64,000 nt of DNA from Excoecaria cochinchinensis. Lineage: Eukaryota; Streptophyta; Magnoliopsida; Malpighiales; Euphorbiaceae. Positions 1 through 11,657 of this stretch are shown in pieces (within the stretch, counting starts at the first letter, position 1; each line of letters starts with the position of its first letter). The position numbers and the translations under genes are program-made. The stretch is from positions 4,860,001 to 4,924,000 of the forward strand of contig CANTUQ010000106.1 of the NCBI GenBank assembly GCA_947683425.1. Reading direction: 5' to 3'. Under the pieces are notes generated by a model. That model was not told where the DNA came from, ran no database searches, and saw only the letters and a program-made list of their open reading frames with translations.

Positions 1-240
1 TGCTGGAAACCGACACCTTTTTGTGCCAGTTTCCAGCAAACCAGCTGGCCACTGCAGCTTCCACGTGAAGCTGCGGAGGTGCCAGAAATCGGCACTTTTT
101 TGTGCCGATTTCTGGCCAGCTACACAACTTTTCATGCAAGAAATCGGCACTTTAGTGTGACAGTTTCTGGCACCCCAGCCACCAATGGTTTCTGGCCCAC
201 ATCTGACGAAAATCGGTACACTGTTGTGCCGTTTTCAACA
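1..240. repeat. array of four imperfect hairpin units
   Basis: Four related inverted-repeat units lie at about 1-37, 81-116, 141-171 and 209-238. The second is perfect: 15-bp arms at 81-95 and 102-116 (GCCAGAAATCGGCAC and its complement) around a six-T loop. The first has 16-bp arms with two mismatches and a CTTTTT loop. The third and fourth are more decayed. Unit spacing is about 65-80 bp. The array is cut by the window edge, so it may be the end of a larger repeat or transposable element. No coding content is seen; the ORF across it is incidental. Confidence 0.75.
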
Positions 241-1294
241 TCCCAATTTTTCAATTATATTTCCTGTAGCACCATTTCCTCAAATATTTTAAAATTTTAT
301 CCCTAATTTAAAAAAAGCCCAATAAAATGTGGGATCCTAACTATTTTCCATTCACACTTTTGCGTTAGTGGCAATTTCTTTTTCAGACTTTTATTAAGAT
401 AATTCCCCTAGGTGCCATCAAATTTTACTTTTCAGAAAGTATATTATAAGATTATAAAATGTAAATTATTGATTCAATTAAATTTGTATAACTTCATGTT
501 ATTTTTTATCCTATAAAAAATAATATTCAGCCATAAAATTGTCCTAAATTCTTCAGATAATTTCATGTTTTTATTTTTAATTTTGAGTGTCATTTGAATC
601 AAATTTTTTAATAAGATAAAAGAAAATTACCTCTAAAAATACACTTTTACCTATACCTTATCTTTCCGTCTTTTATTTTTATTTTTATTTTTCTCATGAC
701 TTTTGATATTCAAATTATTTTTTTTAAATTTATAAAACCGATTAATTTAAAATTAAATACTGTCAGATTTATAATTAAATACAATCTTTTTAATTCTAAT
801 AAAATACATTATATATATGAAATAATAATTAAACTTAAAATCTCCCTTATAAATCCAAATTTCTTAAACGACAACTATTGGTTTATCTTTCTTTCACTCC
901 ATTTGTTTTGAATCTTTGATACAACTTTATGCCCCCAAAAGCCAAAAGTAAAGAAATTGATAAGGCCAAAATATTCAAAGGAGATTATGGGAGATGACCC
1001 CACCATAAAACTTTAGATGATTCAATGTTTGATTAGGATTGGACCACGTACACATGTGGTTGGTTTGGAATCATTAATTAATGACAAACTTCATCTTCCA
1101 CAAACACTTTCTATTAAACACATCATTTCCCAAATAATAATAATAATAATAATAATAAACACATCATCATCCTCCCTCGATAGCTTAAAAGATTGTTGCT
1201 TCTTTGATCTAGAGGACTAATGGATTAAACAAGAAAATGATAAAACATCTTATAGGTCATGGTTTATTACCTTGTAATTATGATTATAAACTAG
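241..1294. other. AT-rich intergenic DNA with a short AAT microsatellite
   Basis: I see no gene here. The sequence is AT-rich with many homopolymer runs. A short (AAT)n tract sits at about 1131-1158. Short ORFs in this stretch have low-complexity Ile/Lys/Asn/Phe translations and no recognisable domain. Confidence 0.6.
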
Positions 1295-1296
1295 TA

Positions 1297-1563
1297 CTCC
1301 CTCCGTTCTTTATTATCTGTCACTTTTGAGTAAAATCCAAATTCTATTTATCTGTCACTTTTAGATTTCCAATGCAATTTAATTTTCTCTTTCCAATTTA
1401 ATTTCTATTTTCAATAAAAATTGACCAATTACATTCATTTTTTTACATTAAATTACTCAATATGTATTGAATCACTCAATTTTTTTCTAAATTCAAGATT
1501 AATTAATATTTCTTAATTCTAATGAAAATAGCAAAAGTGACAGTTAAAAAAGAATGGAGGGAG
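1297..1563. mobile_element. Stowaway-type MITE (Tc1/mariner-derived)
   Basis: The 267-bp element starts CTCCCTCCGTT and ends with the complementary GGAGGGAG. The terminal inverted repeats match over about 32 bp with a few mismatches; both contain CTGTCACTTTTG. TA dinucleotides flank it at 1295-1296 and 1564-1565, the expected mariner target duplication. The interior is AT-rich and non-coding. The CTCCCTCC terminus plus TA duplication is diagnostic of the plant Stowaway superfamily, which depends on transposase supplied elsewhere. Confidence 0.93.
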
Positions 1564-1565
1564 TA

Positions 1566-2085
1566 ATTATTAACTTTTAATTCCGTGATCATGCATTAGA
1601 AATCAACATCCTCTCGGTTCCCTCTAAAAAGGACAAACTTGACTAATTGTCATCACCTTGTAACCTAAGTGAGTGATGACTCAGTCTTCTAAAAACAATT
1701 ATTACTCATAAGAAATCAACAAACAATCAAATAATCCAAAGTTTCAAGAAAACGTGAAAGTAATATGAAACTGATGAATTAATTAAATACCAAAACTTAC
1801 CCACAACTAGAGCAATTTTCTCAGCATCCAAACAGGTTTTTAGTTTTGAGATAGTTCAAATCAAATTAGCCCAACAAACATATAAGATGAAAACCTTGTA
1901 GAAATTAAAAAAACAATATATTACAAGTTAACTTCATCAAGATCTTACATAAACAATATCAAACAATTAATTAAACCACAAACATACAAACTCCGTAAAT
2001 TCTTCATATATTATATATAACATTTAACTCCGTAAGTATAATAATAATACCACTAAAAAGAGAAACTATTGTATTTAGTGTAATA
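1566..2085. other. 3' flank of the small membrane-protein gene
   Basis: AT-rich sequence between the MITE and the stop codon of the minus-strand gene. It should contain that gene's 3' UTR, but I see no canonical AATAAA on the minus strand close to the stop. No other gene or repeat is recognised. Confidence 0.5.
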
Positions 2086-2475
2086 TCAAAACCAGCTATC
2101 GAGAAAGGCAGACTGGAATTGGACCAAAACAAGCAGCAAAACAATCAAAGCAGCCACGCCCCACGGCGAGGCTCCCTCCGGTGGGCGGTGGTGGGTCCCG
2201 CGCTTCCATTCCCAGGGCGATTTAGCAAAGAGCAAATCAGGATTTTCCATGGAAGATAACCAACGAACAATGAAGAGAATAAGTACTGGAATCACCAAAA
2301 GTACCCACTTGGTTTGCTCTTCTGCAGACTCGATCATTTCTTCATAGCTAAAGAACCATGAAATCCCAAGAAAGATTGAGATCACAGCTAAGATCAGAAG
2401 AACTGGATATGGTAAGGGACTAAGAGTGAATGAATCAAAGATTGAATTCCTTCTGCCATAGTAGTAGTAGGTCAT
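2086..2475 (-). CDS. small three-helix membrane protein, plant-conserved type, function unknown
   Basis: A single-exon ORF of 129 codons from Met at 2475; an in-frame Met seven codons upstream (2496) would give 136 residues. The inner start is preferred because it puts the TYYYYGRRN motif at the N terminus and gives a compact protein. Three hydrophobic helices follow, at residues ~23-42, ~57-73 and ~105-121 (counted from the inner Met). They are separated by an acidic loop (EEMIESAEE) and a basic Pro/Trp-rich loop (WEWKRGTHHRPPEG). The layout suggests an integral membrane protein, and I believe similar small proteins occur across plants, but I cannot assign a function. GC content is clearly higher than in the flanks, as expected for a real exon. 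A TATA box lies about 60 bp upstream. Disrupting features: none. Confidence 0.8.
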   Translation of the reverse strand: MTYYYYGRRNSIFDSFTLSPLPYPVLLILAVISIFLGISWFFSYEEMIESAEEQTKWVLLVIPVLILFIVRWLSSMENPDLLFAKSPWEWKRGTHHRPPEGASPWGVAALIVLLLVLVQFQSAFLDSWF

Positions 2476-2535
2476 GTTCAGAAACAAGAATATCAAGATT
2501 CAGTTGAAGGAGTTGCTAGGAATTAGAAGACCACT

Positions 2536-2544
2536 CTATTTATA
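2536..2544 (-). promoter_or_regulatory. TATA box of the small membrane-protein gene
   Basis: The minus strand reads TATAAATAG here, 61 bp upstream of the inner ATG (2475) and 40 bp upstream of the outer one. A transcription start about 30 bp downstream would fall near 2505, leaving a short leader in front of the inner ATG. Confidence 0.6.
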
Positions 2545-4603
2545 ATTAGGGAAAAAAAGATTTTACATAATCCTTTTATGTATTTGATCTTTCAAACTTT
2601 GCTTATAAGAGCTCATATATACTCTTAATTCTTAAAAAGGGCATATGTCAATGTATTTTTTTCATTTAAGGACAACTTTTTAAAAAAAAAAATAAATTAA
2701 CTATAAATCAAACTATCGTAATTTTTTTAATTGACTAAAATTTAATTTTCTTCTAATATTTTTAAAATCGGACCAAATATCGACTTAGTCTAATAATTGG
2801 ATCAGAAATCAACTGATTCGATCGGGTTGATTCGAAATTTTTATCTTTTTTTTAAATATAATAATTATTAAAAAATTAAAAATATAGTATACAAAAAAAT
2901 ATATTTAAACAATCTATTAATTATTTTCTATTTATTTTACTATTTTTTTAGTAATAATAGTAAAAAATTAACCACAACAATTGAATTTTTTTTTTTGTTA
3001 AATATTTGAATTTATAAGAAAAATGTAATTTTAAATTTATAATTTTTTTTTAATTTTAATTTTAATTGTAAATTTTTTTTATAATGTTAACCATTTTTAT
3101 GATTATCATGTTTATGTTCATTTCTTTTTCAATATTTCATTACATTTAAATTATTTAGTTATTAAGAAAATAATTTCACATAATATTCAATTTTATCAAG
3201 TTTAATATTAATATAAATTAATTTTATCATCAAATATAAATTTTTAATCGAACAATATTTAATAACTATTAACTCGAATTATAAAAATATATTTTATAAA
3301 AATATAATTTAGAATTTATTTAATTTTTCCCGGTTCAACCCCATCTTTTCCGATTCAATCCAATTTTTTTACTGTACAATCCAATTTTTTGTCTGTTCTG
3401 GTTTTTATATTAAATCGAACCGATTCTCTATCTGGTTTTCGATTCAACCGGCCGGTCCTGTCCGTTTTTCAAAATAATGTTTTCATCAAGTTTTCAAAAG
3501 TAAAAAAAAAATCTTTAAATATAAATTTGATTAATTTTCAATAATACAAACTACATTTAAATTTTTGCCCTTTTACTTTTTTTTAAAAAAAAATTCAATC
3601 TTTATCCTTTATAAAATCTATCCATATTCTTTTCATAATATAATATTTTTCACTTTTTAACTGTTAAATCGACTAATTGTATTAATGAGTATTAAAAAAT
3701 AAAAATTACATTATATAAAAAAAAATGCTAAAATATGCTAGTAAAAGCCTATACAACAAGCAAGGCTACAGTCCTCTTTGCAAGACTGTATGCCATCTCA
3801 TTTTCTAACCATTAAATCGTTTATGCCACTTAATTTTTATTTTATATTTTATTTTTTTTAACAATTAGATTTTTTTTCTTTCAATTAAATTTAATTTTTA
3901 TATAGAAATTGAGATAGAAATATTAATAAAACAGTATAGTATTATATATATATAGAGAGAGAGTATTAAACTATAATTTATAAATAACTATGACATACAA
4001 TAAAATTTAGTTGAAAACAAATCGAATCACAATTTTTGTTGGATCGAATTTTAGGTATTTTCGGACAGATTTTCGAATATCGAGTTGGATTCAATCATAA
4101 ATTTTTGGGCCATTTCGATTTTCTTCTGGTCTGAATTCGGATCACTATTTTTTACAAAGATTTGTGTTGGGTCAAAAATTACCAAGTCTCTATAATTGAA
4201 AGAAAATCGGAAAAAAAAAAAAGAATCATAAAAAATATGGTAATCAAACCGGTGGTTTAGGTTTTTAATTTTAAGAATTTTCAATTATCAATTTTAATTT
4301 CTAGATGCTCTTTCTAAAGAGAAATAAAATAATGCATCTGAAGAATGATCCTGCCAATCATGAAAGAGGATAGTGGATCAAATTTAAAAGCAATTCTAAT
4401 ACAATATTGGTAGTGGACCATTGAATTAATTTTCCATGAAATATGATACATGTTTTGAGGTTAAATGGTGTCATTTAATTAATAATAACTTATAAAAAAT
4501 TTCAAAATTCACATTTATTTTTTTAACTATGTTTAAGTCATCATTTTTAAAGTTACAATAACCTTTATAAAAAACTACCTTTCCATTACAATATGTTATT
4601 TTT
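2545..4603. other. AT-rich intergenic DNA
   Basis: Very AT-rich with long A and T runs and an (AT)n(AG)n tract near 3945-3962. Stretches at 2760-2840, 3330-3470 and 4020-4290 are richer in CCGGTTCGA-like words, which often occur in decayed plant DNA transposons. No termini or duplication could be defined, so no element is called. No gene is supported. Confidence 0.5.
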
Positions 4604-4608
4604 TTTTC

Positions 4609-5032
4609 TGATGGGAAATTATAACAAATATAATTAACGTGGAGGTAACATTAAAAATAGTACTTACCTCTTGTAGCGCAGAATCTCATTGCGGAAGCGT
4701 CTACAAGGATCTCATTTGTTTTTGGTCACCGGTCTGGTTTTTACCCACTCGGGATAAGAGCAACTTGTTCACAATCTAAATGCCCCTGAAAATAAGACAA
4801 AAAACTGTGAGTGGGAACGAGCAGTCTTGCGGCGTATACGTTTTCTCGTTACCAAACTATGAGGACCTCACCTCTATTTATAGAGGTCCTAATGGCTAGA
4901 GACCTAACTCTAGTTTAACTCAGACTCTTTCTGAGATAAAATTTGGTAATTTAATTTGGATTAAATAACTCAATTTAATCTTGATAGGAACTCAATCCAT
5001 TATAGAGTCATGGGCGCATCCCAACTCTATCA
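4609..5032 (-). repeat. copia 3' LTR, with adjoining polypurine tract
   Basis: 424 bp, TG..CA, nearly identical to 12040-12463 (I count differences near 4659, 4664, 4712 and 4856). A palindromic TATA element, CCTCTATTTATAGAGG, lies at 4871-4886 and may be the promoter of the element. Immediately inside the LTR the minus strand reads GAGTGGGAGA at about 5033-5042, the polypurine tract for plus-strand priming. Confidence 0.93.
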
Positions 5033-5042
5033 TCTCCCACTC

Positions 5043-6140
5043 GCACATGACGGAACGCATTCCATTCTTAATCTTCAGTTATACTGGCAAATAGATTGTG
5101 TGACCAGCATACCTCGAGAGCACTAATGCTATACACCTGTTAGGGATATATAGCGTCTCGGAAAACAAGATCCTCTTCTTCACGTATGCCTAACCCTAGA
5201 TTGACTTCTCACATTCACTGTTTTAACTCATGATCTCATAAAACAATTTTCGTGTTCACTATTATATTTTTACTCATAGAAACTATAATAGGCTAGCCAG
5301 TGAACCATGAAACCTTATGAAAGTGATCAAAAGGCTATCTTCCCCTCTTACTGTATGCCATCCATCATGATTCAACTCGCTTTTCTAGTTAGATCCGCCA
5401 GGCCTAAATTTTTCCCGGACCTCTTGGCAACTAACTAAGCTAGCCACATTGAACCATACTTCAGGGATAAGTTAAGGGTTCTAAGGGTCGAAAAAATAAA
5501 TAGGGTCTCACAATAGGGAAAGTTGAGATCAGTAATATTATTAAATTCTCATCCCTGTGGTCACATAAGCACACACGGTATAAAACATGTGTTATGGTGT
5601 TCTTTCCTTCCCTTAAAGGAGCGCATGTCTCACATTTTGATAATGTGTATTTTAAACACCATACAGAAGCGTAAGGTTGCGATGCACCGAAGCACCCAAC
5701 TTTAGTCCGCTTACTTAAGGACTACTTCTGGCTTTTTAGACAGAATATGGTAGTTACATTTAACTTACCATCGGATTTCGTACAATCCTTATTTTTTGGA
5801 TCTCCATCCAAAGCATACAACTTTATGTATGTCTTTATCTCGCACCTTAACAAGACTCATCTTGTAATTTCTGCAAGACGACACTTTTATTTTGAACAGG
5901 CTCTCGAGCATTCTCATATGTTCAAAAATAGTCTCATCTTAGTCTTTGCCAACTTATTGACAAAACTAAGGTAAACACCCTTGTGAGTGGGCTACTTCTC
6001 TGTCCGACATGCTCAAACTCATATCAATAACAGTAAATGTTTACACATAAACATTCACACTCATGTATTGCCAACAATGAACTTTAGTTATTATTCGCAA
6101 ATAATAACGTTAAGGGATAATAAAAAGATATAACAGTACC
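5043..6140 (-). other. copia 3' untranslated region
   Basis: About 1.1 kb between the RNase H remnant and the polypurine tract. It has no recognisable domain; the plus-strand ORFs of 60-75 codons here look incidental. A 3' untranslated region of this length is consistent with a defective copia family. Confidence 0.5.
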
Positions 6141-6149
6141 AATTAAATT

Positions 6150-6510
6150 CTACGCAAACCTCGAGATCTAATGTATTTCTCAAAACACATCTCTCGTTAC
6201 AGGTTTACTCAATGGATCTGCATACGTAGAAACGTACTGTAAGTTCACATCTCTTCTTGTGCAACAATATCTCTCGCGTATTAATACTTAATGTTGATAT
6301 GCTTAGCTCCACTATAAGCTATCAACGTCTGACTGTCACTATAGACTGTCACTAATACCTTTAAGACAGTTACTCTTAAATGACTCATAAACCATTTCAG
6401 CCAAACTGTCTCCTGTACTGCAATTGAGGAAGTGACAAATTCAACTTCCACTATTGATAGGGCTACACGGGTTTAATTCTTGTTACTCCTCGAGATGGCA
6501 CTCTTGCCAA
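6150..6510 (-). pseudogene. copia RNase H remnant
   Basis: Minus-strand translation across frames gives the copia RNase H signature: an EVEFVTSSIAVQETVWLKWF segment, then VYSDSQTLIAY, KHINIKY and a C-terminal EKYIRSRGLRRI stretch. Stops and short deletions interrupt it, so no product is expected. It follows the reverse transcriptase as in other Ty1-copia elements. Confidence 0.8.
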
Positions 6511-6559
6511 ACAAGAATTTAAACCTGAGGTGGATGCCTTCTCATCCACATCTCCTGCT

Positions 6560-7620
6560 CAATCAACGTCTCTGTATTCTCTCAATGCAGATCATTTTCT
6601 TAGTAATAGAGAGAATAGGCTTCAGTACCTCTAAGGTATATAAGTATCCATTCAATTGCTTCCAATGTGCTTTGCCTGGGTTAAATTGATATCTATTTAC
6701 CATGCCCACTGCATAACATATATCATGTCTTGTATACAACACTGCATACATAACACTACCCATGGCACTGTCATATATATTGAACGCTCCTCATACGTTC
6801 AATTTTTCTGACCTCATAGGACACACATCTTTGCTAAGAAACTGATTCTTGGCAATGGGGTAATCTATGAGTTTGCAGTATTGCATATTAAATCGCTCAA
6901 GGTTTTTGTTGATATATTTCTCTCAAGAAATAGACAACAATCTTCTTGAATGATCTCTTGAAATTTTAACTTCAAGAATGTAATATGCACAACTCATATT
7001 CTGTCTCAAAGTTGGACGATAACCAATCTTTGATTTTATTTACGTACCATTTATCATTTTCAGCTTTAACTATGTCATCTACATACAATGCCAAAATGAT
7101 GAATTCATTTTCAGAGCTTTTACTATAAACACAATGATCTTCATCAATCATGTTGAACACATTCGACATGATTATATGATGAAGTTTCAAGCACTATTGT
7201 GTTGAAGACTGTTTAAGGCAATAGATTGAACACATCAATCAGCAAACCTTATGTTTGCTGCCTTTTTCGATGAAACGTGTAGATTGTTTCATCCATTTCT
7301 CCATTGAGAAAAGTAGTCTTTTCATCCATTTGATGAAGCTCTACGTTCAAACTCGCCACTGTGGCTAGAATGAACCTTATGGACGTAAATTTTACAACAG
7401 ATGAGAAAGTCTACTCATAGTCAATCTCTTTCTATTGTATGAACCCCTTAGCGACTAGCCGAGCCTTATATCTTTCGATACCTCTTTCTGCCTTTCACTT
7501 TACTTTGAGAATACATTTATTCTCAATTCATGTCCTTCCAGTAGATCAACTAGTTCTCAAACATGGTTTGATCTCATGGATGCCAATTTTTCTTCTATTG
7601 CTTTAGTTCATTTTTTTTTC
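6560..7620 (-). pseudogene. copia reverse transcriptase remnant
   Basis: The minus strand shows copia RT blocks in order: YKARLVAKGFIQ near 7450, FTSIRFILATVASLNVELHQ near 7370, MDEKTTFLNGE near 7310, the catalytic LALYVDDIV motif near 7085, and the GSVMYAVLYTRHDI block near 6755. YVDD is intact. In-frame stops and a gap between about 6780 and 6970 show the gene is dead. Confidence 0.88.
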
Positions 7621-7949
7621 TTCTTAAGATGGGCATGAAAAAGCCTTTTGAATATTTTTATGCTCTTTCTTGTCTTGTGGGATAACTAAAAGGGCTTCGT
7701 TCAAGCCTTCAATTTTAAATTGTCGGCATGAAACACTTATCCTTTTAGATTTTTACAGTTCTGAATCTTGATGAACATGTCTCATATATTCATCGTGATT
7801 CATAATGCTCCCACTGGGACTATGTTCCATACTCTCACTGGAGTTAGGAATACTATATTCTTTGACTCCCACTGGAGTTAAGAATGCCCCCACTCGAATC
7901 AGGTCTCGAACATCCGGATCGTTTGGAGGAAGAAGGTATTAACCTTCTT

Positions 7950-8990
7950 CCTCTAACTCTCTCCCACTCGGATGGAGTGATCCTGATCGTTCCTCTACCT
8001 GAAATTATTATAAAGTGAAATCTCAATTCACTTCGCCCAGCTTAGAAAATGCATTCTCTTAAGAATATGACGTCTAGTGATTCAAATTTTATCATTATGC
8101 CATTTTCTTACTGACCCATGAAAATGTATCATCTTGATACTTCAGAATATCTCACATAGATACTCTTCTGCCTCTTGGTCTCAAATTTACCAAATTGAGG
8201 TATCATGGACGTAAGCATTATAACCCAAAAGTTATAAATGGCTTAGGTCAACTTGTCGACCATTTCACAACTCATAAGTTATGATAATGACAGCTTTAGA
8301 GGGCTTACGGTTCAGAACATATGTGACAGTCAATAAAATATCTCCCCGTTAAGAGATAGACAAATTTGCCTCTGTCATCATAGATCTAACCGTATTTAGG
8401 AGAGTCTAATTTCTCCTTTTCTCAACACCGTTTTGTTGTGGATTTCAAGGAATGAACAACTGATATTCAATCCTTTTTCATCACATGAAACTTTAAGTTT
8501 ATCTTGTAAGATATTACTGACCTCTGTCAGTTCTTAAAGTTTTGATCTTTTTATCTAATTGATTCTCAGCTATACTCATATAAGTCATGAAGCAACACAG
8601 TGCTTCTGACTTGTGAGAAATCAAATAGACATGACCATACCTAGTATAGTCACATATATGTGACGAAATAATAGGCCCCATGCCTTACCCTCACATTCAT
8701 TTGATCACACTCGTCAGAATGGACTAACTACAATGGAAACTTAGCTTTAGTATCTTTACCGAATGATTTTCTAACTAGTTTTTCCTTTTAGGCAATGCTC
8801 ACAGTAGGCAATTCAAACTTATTTAAATCACTTATTAAACCTTCTTTGATTAACCGACTCATTCGGTATTTTCCAATACGGTTTAATACAGCATACCTGA
8901 ATTTCACATTATCCTCATAACTCTGTGAAAAATAACAAACTAGTTTTACTCAAATAGTTATGGTCCACATCCATAACAATAAAATCATTT
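7950..8990 (-). pseudogene. copia integrase remnant
   Basis: Several frames together give a copia integrase core: a GKYRMSRLIKEGLI pre-integrase segment near 8860, HSDECDQMNVRVRHGAYYF near 8690 with the first catalytic Asp region, DYTRYGHVYL near 8640, KSEALCCFMTYM near 8600 and KKIKTLRTDRG near 8545. The integrase lies between protease and RT, as expected for Ty1-copia. Stops are frequent. Confidence 0.82.
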
Positions 8991-9014
8991 AAGCATAAGC
9001 GTATACTGTTATTC

Positions 9015-9221
9015 TCAAAATGTATATTGAAAATAAATTTCAATAAAGAAAGAATAGAACCTAAATTTCATAACAAAGGTATCTCGATCCCTTGTTACAC
9101 AGTCCATTGATTCTAAATTTATCACCCACAAAGGATGAAATTCAGAACTTGATATATAAATTTTACTCACTCTTAAGTCAAAATAGTGTATCTTTATAGG
9201 CATAATGCAGTCTCTTTGCAT
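9015..9221 (-). pseudogene. copia zinc-knuckle end and protease remnant
   Basis: A 68-codon open stretch begins with the tail of a CCHC knuckle (MQRDC) and continues into the copia protease region (LWVINLESMDCVTRDRD). The position normally occupied by the catalytic D-S-G-A motif reads N-L-E-S, so the aspartic-protease active site is lost even though the downstream T-R-D-R is kept. Confidence 0.75.
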
Positions 9222-9239
9222 AATGTCATTTCTGTAGGC

Positions 9240-9990
9240 AATTTAAACATTTCACTCTTGAATTGTTTACCACCCATTTGCCTTTGGACCTTTTGTTATT
9301 CTATTCCTTTTGCTTTTCAGTCTCTGAAGCCTTTTCCTTATCCCTATTATTGAAGCTTATTATATTGTTCTAATGAGAACTCATTCTATTAGAACAAGAC
9401 TGTGTCATATGCACTATGACATTGACCTTAATCAATGTCAGACGGTCCCTTTTAAGCTTCAAATGACAAGCGACATCCTCAAATGTCTATATGCTTATTC
9501 ATATGAGTTAGTTGCATTCTCACATGCTTCCAACTCTTGGGTAAGGAACGGATAACAGTTTGGACCTACTGCTCATCAGTCACTTATGACTAAGTTCACT
9601 AAACTCACTTTTATTTTTCATCTCTCTTAGATGTTTTTGCATCGAATAATCAGACGTTTTCTGATATGTATCAAATTCGATCGTCAATGATCGGAACTTA
9701 TTCAGAGTCACATCTCTGAATGTCTCCTGCAAAATGATCCACAGATCAATTGCATTTTGATACTTGCGAAATTGCTTGGTGATGTGGTGCCACATAGGCA
9801 TCCCGGTCCTGCTTATGCTGGGATATAGCATCATCCTCAGGTTCAGTCATAACCGAACTTGAGGATTTAAGAGCCTCTTGCTCTTCAAGCACATACTGGA
9901 TCTTTGTATTTCAGATTCATAATTATAACTTGGAAGCAGCATCCATTAAAATCCTCTGATCTCAAATGGAATAATATTGCACATTTTAAA
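9240..9990 (-). pseudogene. copia gag remnant (UBN2-like)
   Basis: The minus strand gives a gag start-like segment (IQYVLEEQEALKSL near 9900) and then a 84-codon open stretch at 9580-9834 with HHITKQFRKYQNAIDLWIIL and FDTYQKTSDYSMQKHLREM, typical of copia UBN2 gag. A basic Ser/Glu/Lys-rich linker follows toward the knuckle. Stops and shifts interrupt the frame. Confidence 0.78.
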
Positions 9991-11221
9991 GGAGATAAAG
10001 CAATACATGCAATTTATTATGCACCTGAAATAATAACCTAGTAAAATTTTCTATTAGGCTCAAATTCGAAAAGGCTACTTATAGTATCCAATTACCCTCT
10101 AAGTCCTAATGTCCAACCTTATAGATTAAAATTTCATGCATAATAAATCTGAATTATTGGATTATCAAGTTCTCAAACTTATGAGGGGATCATTATTAAG
10201 CCTTTACTTAATAAGCATGCAATCATTTTACTCATAAAATATCGCAAGACAATTAACAATTAAAATAAACTCATTTATTATAAAGTTAAATACCATCATA
10301 ATAAGTAAATAAACACATTTATTTAATCAAAAATCCAATAATCTCAAAATAAGACACTCATGTCAAATATTAATAGGAAACATAAATCCTATTTTAATAA
10401 CAATAAACGCCAACTCAAATTGACACTTATGTCAACAATTATTGAAGTCCAGATTTCATAAAATCTTTTTAGTTATAAGGATTATATCTTTGACCTATTT
10501 AATCAATTCATCAAGCGACTCATAAGTCCCATTGATGAAGTCATGGACAATGCACGCTCTATCCATTTCTCAATACCATCACAGAATTTTTAGTGTTGCT
10601 TCTCAACACTTTTCTTTTGGTAACTCGAACCAAAATTTTATTTTCATACTCAGACCACCAGTTCAAATGCACTCTTGCATTTGTTCTCACACATGTAATT
10701 TATGATGCACTGTTGCATCAATGTCATCAGCTCAAAACTTCCTTCGCATTTTCATGTTACTTATTGATTGCACCTTTGCAATTCCTAAAATAACCTATGC
10801 GTTTCATAAGGAAGTACCAGTGCCCTTATTTAACTTTTCTGTAACATATTACAGATAAAATTTATACACTCATGTATAAATACACATAATTGAAACGCAT
10901 TTCAATCAATAAATAAGGACAGCATCTCAAAAAAATTTTCAAAATATTTTAAAAAATTAATTGAATGCAGAAAACACATTTTCTACAATATCTAATATTT
11001 TATTTTGAAATTAAACACATTTAAATATCAAAAAATGCACAATTAATTTTCTGGTCATTAAAAAATTTTGAAAATATGACCCAAACATCAGAAATAATTT
11101 TTAAAAATTATTTGACAAAAAATGGAGCTGAAATGGTGGTCGGAGGGCACCGTACGCGCCCACATGCGTCGAACAAAGGGAGGGAGACGCGCCTTCACGC
11201 GCGTCGTCCCACTTTGCCAGA
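9991..11221 (-). other. copia leader, AT-rich part
   Basis: About 1.2 kb of AT-rich sequence between gag and the CACGTG array. No domain is recognised in any frame. Together with the array it makes an unusually long leader of about 2 kb between the primer-binding site and gag. Confidence 0.5.
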
Positions 11222-11657
11222 CACGTGTCACAACCACTTCGTGCCACGTGTCCGCATCCAGTCACGCCACGTGTCTGAATGCTATTGGTCCAGTTGGTGC
11301 CACGTGGCGGTGTCTCATTGGTCCACGTGTCACGCATGACACGTTAGCATTGCCACGTGGCAGATCTCGGTCTGACACGTGGCGACCCCTGATTGGGCCA
11401 CGTGTCATTGATGCCACGTCATCAATAACACATGGCATGACATGTGGCACAGTCTCATTGGTCCACGTGTCTCTCCTTGGTTGGGCCACGTGTCAGCTGT
11501 ATGACACGTTATCATGACACGTGGCACAACCTCGGTCAGCCACGTGTCGTCCTCTAATTTGCCCACGTGTCCGCCCCACGTGGCATGGCCTCTGCCATCC
11601 ACGTGGCGCTTGGCCATTGGGCCACGTGTCAGCAGTGACGCAATACTGCTGACACGT
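11222..11657. promoter_or_regulatory. array of 17 G-box/ABRE-like CACGTG motifs in the copia leader
   Basis: I count 17 exact CACGTG hexamers in about 436 bp, plus variants (CACGTC, CACGTT, CATGTG). Most sit in CCACGTGTC or GACACGTGGC, the consensus of plant G-boxes and ABA-response elements bound by bZIP and bHLH factors. Several are preceded by ATTGG (reverse CCAAT), as in TCATTGGTCCACGTGTC and ATTGGGCCACGTGTC. The units look like diverged tandem copies spaced 20-40 bp. The region is GC-rich inside an AT-rich element, which produces overlapping incidental ORFs on both strands. Binding and activity are inferred. Confidence 0.85.

Noticed and set aside
3300..4300. Candidate decayed DNA transposon with CCGGTTCGA-like words
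   Set aside because: No terminal inverted repeats or target duplication could be found, so only composition supports it.
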